Below, in pieces: positions 1-6,656 of a stretch of 13,178 nucleotides of DNA (position 1 is its first letter; every line of letters starts with the position of its first letter). The stretch spans positions 1-13,178 of the forward strand of contig JAPCJU010000014.1 of NCBI GenBank assembly GCA_027886795.1, given 5' to 3'. This DNA is from Nitrososphaerota archaeon. Its GTDB lineage: Archaea > Thermoproteota > Nitrososphaeria > Nitrososphaerales > CADDZS01. A model generated the notes under the pieces. That model was not told the DNA's origin. It searched no databases and saw only the letters and a program-made list of their open reading frames with translations. The position numbers and the translations under genes are program-made.

Positions 1-161
1 AGATTCGCACCCGGAAAAATCAGACTCGCGAAAAATGCAAAGACAAAGAAGTAGGCGATTCCCATCGCGAGGATATTCCCCAGAAAAGACTGCCATGCTC
101 CTATCTGTCGTGTTAGGCCAGTCGCGTTTCTGACGAATACTTTCTTTTCTGAACTTTCCAT
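1..161 (-). CDS. APC-family amino-acid permease, N-terminal fragment
   Basis: The minus strand encodes 53 residues from an ATG at 161, and the frame is still open at the left edge. The product starts MESSEKKVFVRNATGLTRQI, followed by a hydrophobic stretch rich in Phe, Ala and Ile. A short polar leader with a V-F-V-R-x-A-T/S-G-L-x-R pattern just before the first membrane helix is typical of archaeal members of the APC (amino acid-polyamine-organocation) transporter superfamily, which move amino acids across the cytoplasmic membrane. A TATA-like stretch lies upstream at 193-202 on the same strand, which supports this start. Only the start of helix 1 is visible, so the substrate cannot be told. 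The family call rests on a short segment; another polytopic membrane protein is possible. Confidence 0.55.
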   Translation of the reverse strand, partial: MESSEKKVFVRNATGLTRQIGAWQSFLGNILAMGIAYFFVFAFFASLIFPGAN

Positions 162-192
162 GAATCTATTCAAACTGCCCGCAATTACGCAG

Positions 193-202
193 CTTATTTA
201 TC
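193..202 (-). promoter_or_regulatory. TATA-like box for the APC permease fragment
   Basis: On the minus strand this reads GATAAATAAG. Its centre lies about 36 bases before the ATG at 161, which would give a short leader of about 10 bases. It is placed by sequence and distance only. Confidence 0.35.
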
Positions 203-283
203 CTTTATTCGAATGTTGTTCTCAGGCCAAGAAAACAATCGAGAAAGTTTGACATTTGGAGAGATATCCAGATCGTTCATGAG

Positions 284-952
284 TTAGGGCGTGCGAGAAG
301 ATTTCGGGATGCTGGCAGTAATCGCGAAAAATACGGCGGCGAGTAGAATAATGACGACGCTCGCCAGAGCATTAAAGTATGAAACAACCAATGCGAATAC
401 GTAGAACAACGGGCCGACGGAATACTGTCTACCCAAAGATCGAATGAACCTCTCATCAATATTCTTCCTGATTAACTTCCGTCTGCTCAGAGAATACCAC
501 AATCCATTCCAGATAACCGAGAGCGCGAGGAAAAGTCCTGCGTAAACTGTGGCTGCCTCGCGAGCTTGGCTCGTCAACAAATTGTCCGCGACCAAAATTG
601 TTGCAAATGGAGTTAATACCACTACTAGCAACAGGAGGCCGTTCGCGAACATTAATTTCGTATCGAGTTGCCTGATGAAAGTGAACATATTGTGGTGGCC
701 GACCCACATTACGAGAACTGTAAAGAAAGTAGTAACGAGGGCGAAGAAAGCGGGCCACTCGTTCAATAGTCCCCTGAATAAATCAACTCCGGGAGACAAT
801 CCCGGATCTTTGAGATTTATGACGAGTAGAGTTATCGCAAATGCAAAGACACCGTCACTGAAGGCTTCGGTCCTTCCTGTCTGCCTCTCTTCGAGGCTCT
901 CGCCCAAGCTCTTCCCTCTATGGAGTCCTGCCCGAGGATAAGATATGAACAT
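284..952 (-). CDS. TMEM175/DUF1211-type potassium channel subunit
   Basis: A 222-residue membrane protein with the TMEM175 signature near its N-terminus, R-T-E-A-F-S-D-G-V-F-A-F-A-I-T (about residues 27-41). The F-S-D motif on the first helix is the family hallmark. Further family features are W-V-G-H-H-N (about 83-88) and a helix with L-M-F-A-N-G-L-L-L-L (about 100-109). About six membrane segments are visible, as expected for a single-repeat prokaryotic member. These assemble as tetramers and conduct K+ through a hydrophobic pore rather than a classical selectivity filter. An in-frame GTG at 979 would add nine residues (231 aa). I prefer the ATG at 952 because the extra residues are polar and family members usually start close to the signature, but a TATA-like CATATC at about 1014-1019 leaves either start possible. 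It is a single gene with non-coding flanks. Confidence 0.85.
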   Translation of the reverse strand: MFISYPRAGLHRGKSLGESLEERQTGRTEAFSDGVFAFAITLLVINLKDPGLSPGVDLFRGLLNEWPAFFALVTTFFTVLVMWVGHHNMFTFIRQLDTKLMFANGLLLLVVVLTPFATILVADNLLTSQAREAATVYAGLFLALSVIWNGLWYSLSRRKLIRKNIDERFIRSLGRQYSVGPLFYVFALVVSYFNALASVVIILLAAVFFAITASIPKSSRTP

Positions 953-1107
953 GTCTTTGTCAAGTGGTCGTCGATCCACCCGTCTGGAGCAAAAAAGACC
1001 GGTTGAGGACCTACGATATGGGCACGAGTTCTGACTTGAAACTCAGAAAAATCAGATAGGATTTCTCCAAATGACTGCCCTAATTCGCATGGACATCACT
1101 CTTTAAG

Positions 1108-1749
1108 TTATGACCGATTCTGAAAGCGTTGACGCTGGGAAATTTTTGACCCTCTAAAATTGAATCCAAGAAGAGAAGCGAACAAGATGTACGACAAAAC
1201 CTTCAAAGGAACGTTGAAAGCGAGAGCAATCTGCGGGTTCGTTCCATAAATTTGTGGAAAGCCTATCGCTGACCATACAACAAATCCCGCAAAAAACGTG
1301 GCGAGTAAGATGTAGAAGGTCTTACTGATACTCCAGAATTCGACGGAGCTCAATATCAAAAGAATGAAACTCAGGTCAATCAAGAGGCCCAACCCTGCCC
1401 AGAAGGTAGAAGGACCCAACTCGAAATATCCAATCGTCTGATACACCTGTTCAAAAAATCCTGTAGCGGCAAAGGGGAACGCAATTGCAAGAATCAGAGC
1501 TTTGGGAAATGAGGTCTTTTTCCGAAGGGAAAGGAATGCAAAAACAAACAACCCGGCAGCTGAAATGTAAGTAAACGGAAAAACCTCATTGCCGCTGCGT
1601 TGGAGAGTTGCCATCTGTAGCATGTCTGTTGGATATTGTCGAGCGCTAGGGATGAAAAGAAAAAGTGCAATGTCTTGGAGGATAAACACGTACCAAATAT
1701 GGGACAATCTGCTTCCAAAAACAGATTTTGATTTTTGCAATTCGAGCAA
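1108..1749 (-). CDS. Uncharacterised six-helix membrane protein
   Basis: A 213-residue protein that I do not recognise. It has about six hydrophobic segments (roughly residues 17-35, 58-75, 83-101, 116-134, 143-162 and 178-197), a short basic region after segment 2 (R-K-K) and a basic, Gln/Arg-rich C-terminal tail, so it should sit in the cytoplasmic membrane with a cytoplasmic C-terminus. Acidic residues inside or next to helices (F-F-E-Q-V-Y-Q near 98-104, and D125) may be functional. The start used is a TTG at 1749; no in-frame ATG occurs before residue 43, and starting there would lose helix 1. A TATA-like stretch at about 1785-1797 fits the TTG start. The gene is divergent from the membrane protein at 1983. 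No motif identifies a substrate. Confidence 0.7.
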   Translation of the reverse strand: MLELQKSKSVFGSRLSHIWYVFILQDIALFLFIPSARQYPTDMLQMATLQRSGNEVFPFTYISAAGLFVFAFLSLRKKTSFPKALILAIAFPFAATGFFEQVYQTIGYFELGPSTFWAGLGLLIDLSFILLILSSVEFWSISKTFYILLATFFAGFVVWSAIGFPQIYGTNPQIALAFNVPLKVLSYILFASLLGFNFRGSKISQRQRFQNRS

Positions 1750-1784
1750 ATCAAACGACCCCTAAGGAAATTTACATGCAAAAT

Positions 1785-1797
1785 GATAAATTAAAAG
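1785..1797 (-). promoter_or_regulatory. TATA-like box for the six-helix membrane protein
   Basis: On the minus strand the stretch reads TTTTAATTTATC. Its centre is about 42 bases before the TTG start at 1749, giving a predicted leader of 10-15 bases. This is a position- and composition-based call in an AT-rich divergent intergenic region. Confidence 0.3.
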
Positions 1798-1898
1798 GGG
1801 GATCACTTACGATAAATTTAGAAATTGTTGCGCCCATAGCCCTAATAGAATCTTCTCTGATCTCTCAAATCCTCAATTCATTTTCATAAGCATCTAAT

Positions 1899-1919
1899 GA
1901 TTATCGCATTTGATGATCG
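1899..1919 (+). promoter_or_regulatory. Tandem GATNATCG element before the 12-helix membrane protein
   Basis: Two copies of GATNATCG (GATTATCG at 1899-1906, GATGATCG at 1912-1919) start exactly 13 bases apart, just upstream of the TATA box at 1929-1936. The same pair with the same spacing occurs on the minus strand at 6008-6028. Each GATNATC is itself palindromic, as expected for a dimeric regulator contacting both strands. This position, immediately before the TATA box, would suit an activator. No protein is known to bind it; the call is inferred. Confidence 0.4.
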
Positions 1920-1928
1920 TGTTTGGGC

Positions 1929-1936
1929 TTTATATC
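1929..1936 (+). promoter_or_regulatory. TATA box for the 12-helix membrane protein
   Basis: The sequence CTTTATATCG covers a good archaeal TATA box. Transcription would begin near 1958, about 25 bases before the ATG at 1983. That rules against the upstream TTG at 1923, because the box would lie inside the coding region. Confidence 0.5.
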
Positions 1937-1982
1937 GTTCGATTCGGCAATAAAAAGCCTAAGAAGTTGGGGTGTTGGAAAA

Positions 1983-3491
1983 ATGGCTTTGCAACCGGAA
2001 ATGCAAAATAAGCAACCAAAAACAAGAGGCAGGTTTCTGAATTATAGATTCATCATTTGGTGGAGTATCGCATGGGCAATCGTCATTATGGCATTATCTC
2101 CGATAGTAAATTCTGTAACACCGCTCCAGGACACTACGAACAATAATATCTGGACCCCAGACATCCTCTGGAGGCTCGTCTTGTATTGGCACGGAGGGAT
2201 CTTCATTCCTTGGATAACTGCGCTTGCTGCCGTGGCAGTTGTCATCCTGCGACTCGACAAACTCCAAGGAATCCCGGGCAGGCTGCTCAGGGAGTCGGTA
2301 CTTTGGGGAGGTCTCATTGCGGTTCCGCTAGCGGGAATAGCTGGAATATTCGACGTCTTTGACAAATTCCTTCTTGGGATACCTCTTTGGACGCAGATAT
2401 TCGCCTTTCTTATTGGAGACGAGATGGCTATTGCGCTCATTGTTGCGTTGATTATGTACCCCAGATCAACAGGAATTCACTATACCAAAGTTGGTCTCCC
2501 CTACTTTGTTGTACTCGTGTCAGTGGTTGCCACTTTGGCTTCTGCGCTTATGGGCCACATTGGCGGCTGGATCACTTTCTTCGGGCCCACGCCACAGGCC
2601 TTCTCGCAGTACATCAATTCGACTATGTATCCAGTCTTGGGATACTACAATAGCTCGGCTGTCATAGCATTCACACAGAGCGATGTCGGTTCCCATTCCC
2701 ACCTGATGATTCCCGCGCTGATGTCAGGCGTTATTGCCCTAACTGCACTAGCATACCGGTTCGGCGATGGTTGGTCCGGAATTGAAAAGGGGCTGGCAAG
2801 ATTCGGATTTGTTGTTATGGTTCTTTCTCTTCTGGGGTCTGTTTGGATCTATGTTGTTTCTGGAGTCGGAAACTTTGCCATACCTACACTATTCGTATCG
2901 GGCCAGGGAGGAATAGCAGCGGACGATCTGGTTACTGGATTCGTGGGCCTCGGCGCCTTGTTCGTATTGATCTCACTCCTAATGCATTCAAGAAAGAAGA
3001 CCTCTCCAAGTAAACCCCTGATCAGGGATCCTCTTTTCCTGACGGTGATAGCTTCTTGGTTCTTCATTTATTTCCTCATTCCGATAACCGGTTACTTCAT
3101 CGAACTAAACGCAGGGTACTATCATGGAGTTGGCATCGGATTTGATCAGGCGTACACGCGTTTCCATCAAGACTTTGGATTCTTCCTCCTCCCGGCGTTG
3201 GTGACAGCGATACTGGGTTTCGAGGCGTTTGGTCTCTCGGGCAAGCTTAGACGCAACGTGGGCAGTCTGCTCCTGGGCGGGATTACTCTCGCTTTTGTAG
3301 CAGGTGTGCTTTACTCGCTTGTCAGTCTGAATCCAATCGCACTTTACGCTGCTTTCTTCGGGGGAGTTTTGATTGCCGTCGGTCTGTTGCTCGGAGCAAA
3401 CTTCCTTAGGAAGGCACCTCCCACATCTGTCATCGAGCCTAAAAGGGACCTGCTGGTAACAACCACCGACAACCGTCCAGGGGGAAGTTAG
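1983..3491 (+). CDS. Twelve-helix membrane protein with six membrane-associated histidines, possibly heme-copper-oxidase-like
   Basis: A 502-residue protein with about twelve hydrophobic segments. Histidines lie in or beside them: H70 (Y-W-H-G-G-I-F-I-P), H192 (G-H-I-G-G), H238 and H240 (S-H-S-H-L-M-I-P-A), H381 (Y-Y-H-G) and H395 (F-H-Q-D-F-G). Three segments share a pattern of His followed six to nine residues later by Pro, then small hydrophobic residues. Twelve helices with six helix-associated histidines recall subunit I of heme-copper oxidases and nitric-oxide reductases. However, the diagnostic HPEVY, HH and HxxxxxxxH motifs are absent, so this is at best a distant relative. D146 and E147 lie inside segment 4 and might be functional. 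The ATG at 1983 is preferred over an in-frame TTG at 1923, because the TATA box at 1929-1936 falls between them. No oxidase subunit II or cytochrome gene is next to it. The histidine pattern is seen; the heme role is inferred. Confidence 0.7.
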   Translation: MALQPEMQNKQPKTRGRFLNYRFIIWWSIAWAIVIMALSPIVNSVTPLQDTTNNNIWTPDILWRLVLYWHGGIFIPWITALAAVAVVILRLDKLQGIPGRLLRESVLWGGLIAVPLAGIAGIFDVFDKFLLGIPLWTQIFAFLIGDEMAIALIVALIMYPRSTGIHYTKVGLPYFVVLVSVVATLASALMGHIGGWITFFGPTPQAFSQYINSTMYPVLGYYNSSAVIAFTQSDVGSHSHLMIPALMSGVIALTALAYRFGDGWSGIEKGLARFGFVVMVLSLLGSVWIYVVSGVGNFAIPTLFVSGQGGIAADDLVTGFVGLGALFVLISLLMHSRKKTSPSKPLIRDPLFLTVIASWFFIYFLIPITGYFIELNAGYYHGVGIGFDQAYTRFHQDFGFFLLPALVTAILGFEAFGLSGKLRRNVGSLLLGGITLAFVAGVLYSLVSLNPIALYAAFFGGVLIAVGLLLGANFLRKAPPTSVIEPKRDLLVTTTDNRPGGS

Positions 3492-3527
3492 AGCGCTCCG
3501 GGTTTTGTTTCCTCTCTAGAAGTCCAA
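3492..3527. terminator. Short convergent intergenic region with T-rich stretch
   Basis: Only 36 bases separate the stop of the 12-helix membrane protein from the stop of the transglutaminase-like gene on the other strand. The T-rich stretch GGTTTTGTTTCCTC just after the plus-strand stop could end transcription, as archaeal termination commonly uses oligo-T. No hairpin is evident. Confidence 0.3.
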
Positions 3528-4145
3528 TCATTTTTCACGAGAGTACCCAACAAGACCTGCTCTAATCGAACGCTCGTCAACACGATGAAGTCGTGTAATC
3601 TGAGATCTCGAAATCAGTGGAAAATGGTGAATCTCTGTCAGGTACTCGGCAATAAACCAGGTTGGCTTTTCAGTTGTCATCCAGCTCAGGTGGTCGAAAC
3701 GCTTGAGATTAATCGGCGCAGAGTACCTTCGAAGCGTTCTCTCCCCTAACAGGTTGAAATAATCTTCAAAGTAGCTCAGGGCAAGTTCGCGCAAAGAACG
3801 ATAAATCGGTTCGCGATACCGGAGTCCTGTGAAATTCGATTTTGCGATTGCGCCCCAGCAACCATCGGTCTGATAGACTGCAAGGACGTGGTCTGAATCC
3901 CGTTTTGCTTCAAAATCAATAATCAGCGGCGGATAACCGTTTGCTCGGAGGGCCGCGGCAGCAAAGATTGCTCCTTCGAGACAATGAGCGGTTTTCTCGC
4001 GCAGGACGAGCCTCGGCGACCAAGCTGTGTCCGCCTGATGGTACGGCAAATCGTAAAGAAACCTTTGTATGCCATAGGGATCTTTGAGGCGACGAAGACT
4101 CCGAAGCTCTTCTGGAGTAAAGCCCCCCGAAACCTTTCCGATCAT
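3528..4145 (-). CDS. Transglutaminase-like (papain-like fold) protein
   Basis: A 205-residue protein with the layout of small transglutaminase-like proteins. A catalytic-type cysteine, C55 in T-A-H-C-L-E-G-A, sits at the start of an Ala-rich helix. H86 follows in S-D-H-V-L-A-V-Y, then a G-C-W-G-A-I-A-K-S-N stretch in which N104 or a nearby residue could be the third triad member. Such proteins are cytoplasmic and may act as peptidases or amide hydrolases; the substrate of this branch is unknown. The frame stays open to 4277, giving 249 aa, but the extra 44 residues are hydrophobic and Cys/Pro-rich and do not resemble the family. A TATA-like box at 4169-4182 lies about 30 bases before the ATG at 4145, so I use that start. 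It converges with the membrane protein gene on its 3' side and is divergent from fumC. Confidence 0.7.
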   Translation of the reverse strand: MIGKVSGGFTPEELRSLRRLKDPYGIQRFLYDLPYHQADTAWSPRLVLREKTAHCLEGAIFAAAALRANGYPPLIIDFEAKRDSDHVLAVYQTDGCWGAIAKSNFTGLRYREPIYRSLRELALSYFEDYFNLLGERTLRRYSAPINLKRFDHLSWMTTEKPTWFIAEYLTEIHHFPLISRSQITRLHRVDERSIRAGLVGYSREK

Positions 4146-4168
4146 AGTCGTGGATGTTCTCTTTTGGT

Positions 4169-4182
4169 TTGGGAATAAATGT
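4169..4182 (-). promoter_or_regulatory. TATA-like box for the transglutaminase-like gene
   Basis: On the minus strand this reads GGACATTTATTCCC, with its centre about 30 bases before the ATG at 4145. This spacing predicts an almost leaderless transcript and supports the shorter of two possible starts. Confidence 0.4.
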
Positions 4183-4318
4183 CCTACGTAGCAAAAAGGG
4201 CAAGGGATCAAGATAATCGGATCCCCGGAAAAGAGAATCAAAAAATACGAAATTCGATTTTTCGAGCCATTCTCCATTCAATACATATATCGCATTGGTG
4301 ATACCAAATTTTCGTGCC

Positions 4319-4339
4319 GATTATCCTCGGCAATCATCT
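4319..4339 (+). promoter_or_regulatory. Weak tandem GATNATC-like element before fumC
   Basis: GATTATCC (4319-4326) and AATCATCT (4332-4339) start 13 bases apart, the same layout as the stronger pairs at 1899-1919 and 6008-6028. The second half deviates at both ends, so this copy is tentative. It abuts the TATA-like box of fumC. Confidence 0.25.
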
Positions 4340-4345
4340 TTATCG
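4338..4345 (+). promoter_or_regulatory. TATA-like box for fumC
   Basis: CTTTATCG is centred about 28 bases before the ATG at 4370, so transcription should start at or within a few bases of the start codon, giving a leaderless or nearly leaderless mRNA. No Shine-Dalgarno sequence precedes the ATG, which is consistent. Confidence 0.45.
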
Positions 4346-4369
4346 ATCGAAGTTGAATAGTGATCAAAC

Positions 4370-5773
4370 ATGAATAGCATGCGACGAGAAATAGACAGCC
4401 TTGGCGTGGTTGAAGTACCTGCTGACAAACTCTGGGGGGCACAGACCCAACGTTCCCTCGAGCATTTCGACATCGGCAACGATCTGATGCCGCGCGAAAT
4501 GATCACTGCTTACGCGATTTTGAAAAAAGCTGCCGCGATTGCTAATCACACGAGCAAGGAGCTCGGCGACCTACAATTCAAACTAATCACTCAGGTTTGC
4601 GACGAAATTCTCGCCGGCCAGCACCACGACATGTTTCCGTTGCATGTGTGGATGACCGGAAGCGGCACCCAGTTCAACATGAACGTGAACGAGGTGATCT
4701 CCAATAGGTGTTGTCAGCTCGCAGGAACTCCCATGGGGAGCAAGACACCGGTACATCCAAACGACCACGTAAACATGGCTCAATCATCGAACGATACCTT
4801 TCCATCGGCGATGAACATTGCAGCCGCAATCAATACGAAGAAACGCCTAATCCCGGCGGTGACGACCCTGCGTAATTCGATCGACGAGAAGGCAAAGGAA
4901 TGGGGAGATATCGTCAAGATCGGCCGAACTCACATGCAGGATGCTACCCCGTTGACACTGGGACAAGAGTGGTCTGGCTACGCCGGAATGTTGCACGATG
5001 ATCTCGAATGGATCGAAGCCTCGCTCGGCGGAGTCTATCGTCTCGCCCTTGGTGGCACGGCCGTTGGAACGGGGATAAACTCGGCGCCAGGTTTTGGCGA
5101 AGCTGCTTCTGCGGAGATTGCTAACTTGACCGGCCTCCCCTTTGTCTCGGCGCCAAACAAATTCGCGGTGCAGGGAGCGCATGATGGATTGGTTCAGCTG
5201 TCTGGAACTTTACGCACACTGGCAGGCTCCCTTTACAAGATCGCCAACGATATTCGTCTGATGTCTTGCGGACCCCGCGCTGGATTTGCCGAATTGGAGA
5301 TCCCGGAAAACGAGCCGGGTTCGTCCGTAATGCCGGGAAAGGTCAACCCTACGCAGTGCGAGGCACTCACCATGATTTCCGTACAGGTAATGGCCAACGA
5401 CGTCGCAGTTGGATTTGGAGGCGCGGGGGGCTATCTTGAAATGAACGTTTACAAGCCGCTGATCATTTACAACATCGCTCACTCAATTACTATCTTGACC
5501 GATGGTTGTACCAATTTTGGCAAGTTCCTCGTGCAGGGCACGAAACCCAATCTGAAGAAGATAAATGAATACGTCAATCGTTCGCTGATGCTCGTGACTG
5601 CTCTGTCGCCGGTCATTGGTTACGACAAGGCGTCGAAGATTGCCCACTATGCCATGGACAATGATTTGACGCTAAAGGAAGCTGCGTTGAAACTGGGATT
5701 TGTCACGGAAACGGAATTTGATCGGATTGTTGATCCTAAAAAAATGGTGAAGCCATACGTTGCCTCCGCCTAA
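4370..5773 (+). CDS. fumC: Class II fumarate hydratase (fumarase C)
   Basis: The enzyme catalyses reversible hydration of fumarate to L-malate in the citric acid cycle, without an iron-sulfur cluster, as a cytoplasmic homotetramer. At 467 residues it matches the length of E. coli FumC. The N-terminus carries V-P-A-D-K-L-W-G-A-Q-T-Q-R-S-L-E-H-F, followed by the substrate-site segment T-G-S-G-T-Q-F-N-M-N-V-N-E near residue 100. G-R-T-H-M-Q-D-A holds the active-site H188, and the superfamily signature G-S-S-V-M-P-G-K-V-N-P begins at G317 with the catalytic S318 on the mobile loop. Residue numbers coincide with the bacterial enzyme. The N-terminal match to FumC supports the ATG at 4370 over one at 4379. 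It is transcribed alone, from a promoter adjoining a divergent gene. Aspartase and argininosuccinate lyase share the signature, but the fumarase-specific regions make this call firm. Confidence 0.97.
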   Translation: MNSMRREIDSLGVVEVPADKLWGAQTQRSLEHFDIGNDLMPREMITAYAILKKAAAIANHTSKELGDLQFKLITQVCDEILAGQHHDMFPLHVWMTGSGTQFNMNVNEVISNRCCQLAGTPMGSKTPVHPNDHVNMAQSSNDTFPSAMNIAAAINTKKRLIPAVTTLRNSIDEKAKEWGDIVKIGRTHMQDATPLTLGQEWSGYAGMLHDDLEWIEASLGGVYRLALGGTAVGTGINSAPGFGEAASAEIANLTGLPFVSAPNKFAVQGAHDGLVQLSGTLRTLAGSLYKIANDIRLMSCGPRAGFAELEIPENEPGSSVMPGKVNPTQCEALTMISVQVMANDVAVGFGGAGGYLEMNVYKPLIIYNIAHSITILTDGCTNFGKFLVQGTKPNLKKINEYVNRSLMLVTALSPVIGYDKASKIAHYAMDNDLTLKEAALKLGFVTETEFDRIVDPKKMVKPYVASA

Positions 5774-5992
5774 CCATTTTCGCATAAATAGTTAGATCGC
5801 TCACTGGCTGAGTTTTTCATAGTTGCAAGGCTCCATAGACCTATATCAATTTTGAACAAACTGAACTGAACTGGAAAACCGCGAGTAAGTTGAAAATACA
5901 AAGATCGCCTCCGAAACTCTTCGCTTGTTAGTCGTGTAAAATTCATTAATCATTTTCATTCTTTACGGCTGGCAAGAACATGTGCATTTCGA

Positions 5993-6000
5993 TTTAAAAT
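5993..6000 (+). promoter_or_regulatory. TATA-like box for the flavodoxin operon
   Basis: TTTAAAAT lies in the 328-base gap and predicts a start of transcription near 6019, inside the tandem GATNATCG element. Alternative AT-rich boxes nearer the gene (around 6040) cannot be excluded. Confidence 0.3.
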
Positions 6001-6007
6001 AATCATA

Positions 6008-6028
6008 CGATCATCAAGATCGATAATC
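6008..6028 (-). promoter_or_regulatory. Tandem GATNATCG element in the flavodoxin operon leader
   Basis: On the minus strand, GATTATCG (6028-6021) and GATGATCG (6015-6008) start 13 bases apart, as at 1899-1919. Including the flanking bases, 19 of 23 positions agree between the two sites. On the plus strand the site also contains CGATC-N5-GATCG and CGATAATCG palindromes. Lying over the predicted transcription start, it would suit a repressor. The binding protein is unknown. Confidence 0.4.
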
Positions 6029-6042
6029 GTCTCCACCCCTTA

Positions 6043-6060
6043 ATTGCGATGTCCCGCAAT
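6043..6060 (+). promoter_or_regulatory. Small stem-loop in the flavodoxin operon leader
   Basis: ATTGCG (6043-6048) and CGCAAT (6055-6060) are perfect inverted repeats around a six-base loop. The hairpin lies 26 bases before the Shine-Dalgarno sequence. It could be a leader structure or a binding site. The stem is short and may be chance. Confidence 0.25.
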
Positions 6061-6086
6061 CATAAGATGGAGTACCGATCGCAAGT

Positions 6087-6094
6087 AAAGGAGG
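6087..6094 (+). promoter_or_regulatory. Strong Shine-Dalgarno sequence that sets the flavodoxin start
   Basis: AAAGGAGG lies only one base before the ATG at 6096 but seven bases before the ATG at 6102. The usual spacing therefore points to 6102. Most other genes in the window lack such a site. Confidence 0.7.
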
Positions 6095-6101
6095 CATGCA
6101 A

Positions 6102-6647
6102 ATGAAAGTTCTCGTGGCTTATGCTAGCAAACACGGTTCAACAAAAGGAATCGCAGATTTCATTGGGGATAAACTTCGGCAGAGTGGAAATCTAGTTGAC
6201 GTCAAAGAAGTGAAAGAGATCCGCAATGCGAATGATTACGACGCTTTCGTGATCGGAAGCGCTGTCTACATGTTTCACTGGCTCAAAGAGGTTAAAGAGT
6301 TTGTATCACGAAACCAAGCAATTTTGTCGAAAAAGCCGGTGTGGTTATTCAGCAGCGGTCCAGTTGGCAAGGAGGCAAGGGACAAGAAGGGCCGCGATTT
6401 GCGCGATGTTTCAGGGCCAAATGAAATCGACGAACTGAAGGAGCTTACAAAGTCGCGCGACCACCGGGTCTTCTTCGGCGTGCTAGACGGAACGAAGCTC
6501 GGTTTCTTTTACCGCCAAATACTCAAGTCTTCGGCTGTTCGTGAAGGACTTCCCGAAGGTGATTTTCGAGACTGGGCGGACATTGAAGCTTGGAGTAGTA
6601 GTATTGCAAGCTCACTCGAAGAGATACCAAAGCTGGCGATGGGGTGA
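6102..6647 (+). CDS. Flavodoxin-domain protein, protoporphyrinogen-oxidase (HemG-like) type
   Basis: A 181-residue FMN-binding protein of the Flavodoxin_5 group, which contains the menaquinone-dependent protoporphyrinogen oxidase HemG. The N-terminal strand and phosphate-binding loop are M-K-V-L-V-A-Y-A-S-K-H-G-S-T-K-G (1-16). G-S-A-V-Y-M-F-H-W-L-K-E (52-63) and P-V-W-L-F-S-S-G-P-V-G (79-89) are the flavin-contacting loops typical of this group, and the C-terminus has the usual D-F-R-D-W-x-x-I-x-x-W ending. No membrane segment or other domain is present, so it should be soluble. Members can oxidise protoporphyrinogen IX in heme synthesis, but many stand-alone ones are of unknown role. The start at 6102 is chosen from Shine-Dalgarno spacing; 6096 would add two residues. 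It is the first gene of an operon with the serine hydrolase nine bases downstream. Confidence 0.85.
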   Translation: MKVLVAYASKHGSTKGIADFIGDKLRQSGNLVDVKEVKEIRNANDYDAFVIGSAVYMFHWLKEVKEFVSRNQAILSKKPVWLFSSGPVGKEARDKKGRDLRDVSGPNEIDELKELTKSRDHRVFFGVLDGTKLGFFYRQILKSSAVREGLPEGDFRDWADIEAWSSSIASSLEEIPKLAMG

Positions 6648-6656
6648 ATCGATACG

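Larger units (their letters stand above)
5774..6101. other. 328-base intergenic region between fumC and the flavodoxin operon
   Basis: I see no convincing open reading frame here; the ATG at 5980 runs only five codons. A T-run with weak pairing just after fumC (GAGTTTTTC near 5810) could end its transcript. TATA-like stretches occur at about 5783-5790 (CATAAATA) and 5993-6000 (TTTAAAAT). The latter would start a transcript near 6019 for the flavodoxin operon with a leader of about 80 bases, unusually long for this window. The leader zone holds the tandem GATNATCG pair (6008-6028), a small stem-loop (6043-6060) and a strong Shine-Dalgarno sequence. The first TATA-like site could drive a small non-coding RNA, but nothing else supports one. 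Confidence 0.5.

Noticed and set aside
549..941. Plus-strand open frame of 130 codons inside the TMEM175-type gene
   Set aside because: It is antisense to a well-supported channel gene and has no family-like features.
4146..4277. N-terminal extension of the transglutaminase-like protein with a hydrophobic, Cys-rich stretch that could look like a signal or lipobox
   Set aside because: The extension does not fit the family, the TATA-like box at 4169-4182 lies inside it, and the shorter ATG start at 4145 is at the right distance from that box.
4285..4292. ATATAT-like stretch as the main fumC promoter
   Set aside because: It lies about 80 bases before the ATG, while CTTTATCG at 4338-4345 sits at the leaderless distance; it could still be a minor promoter.
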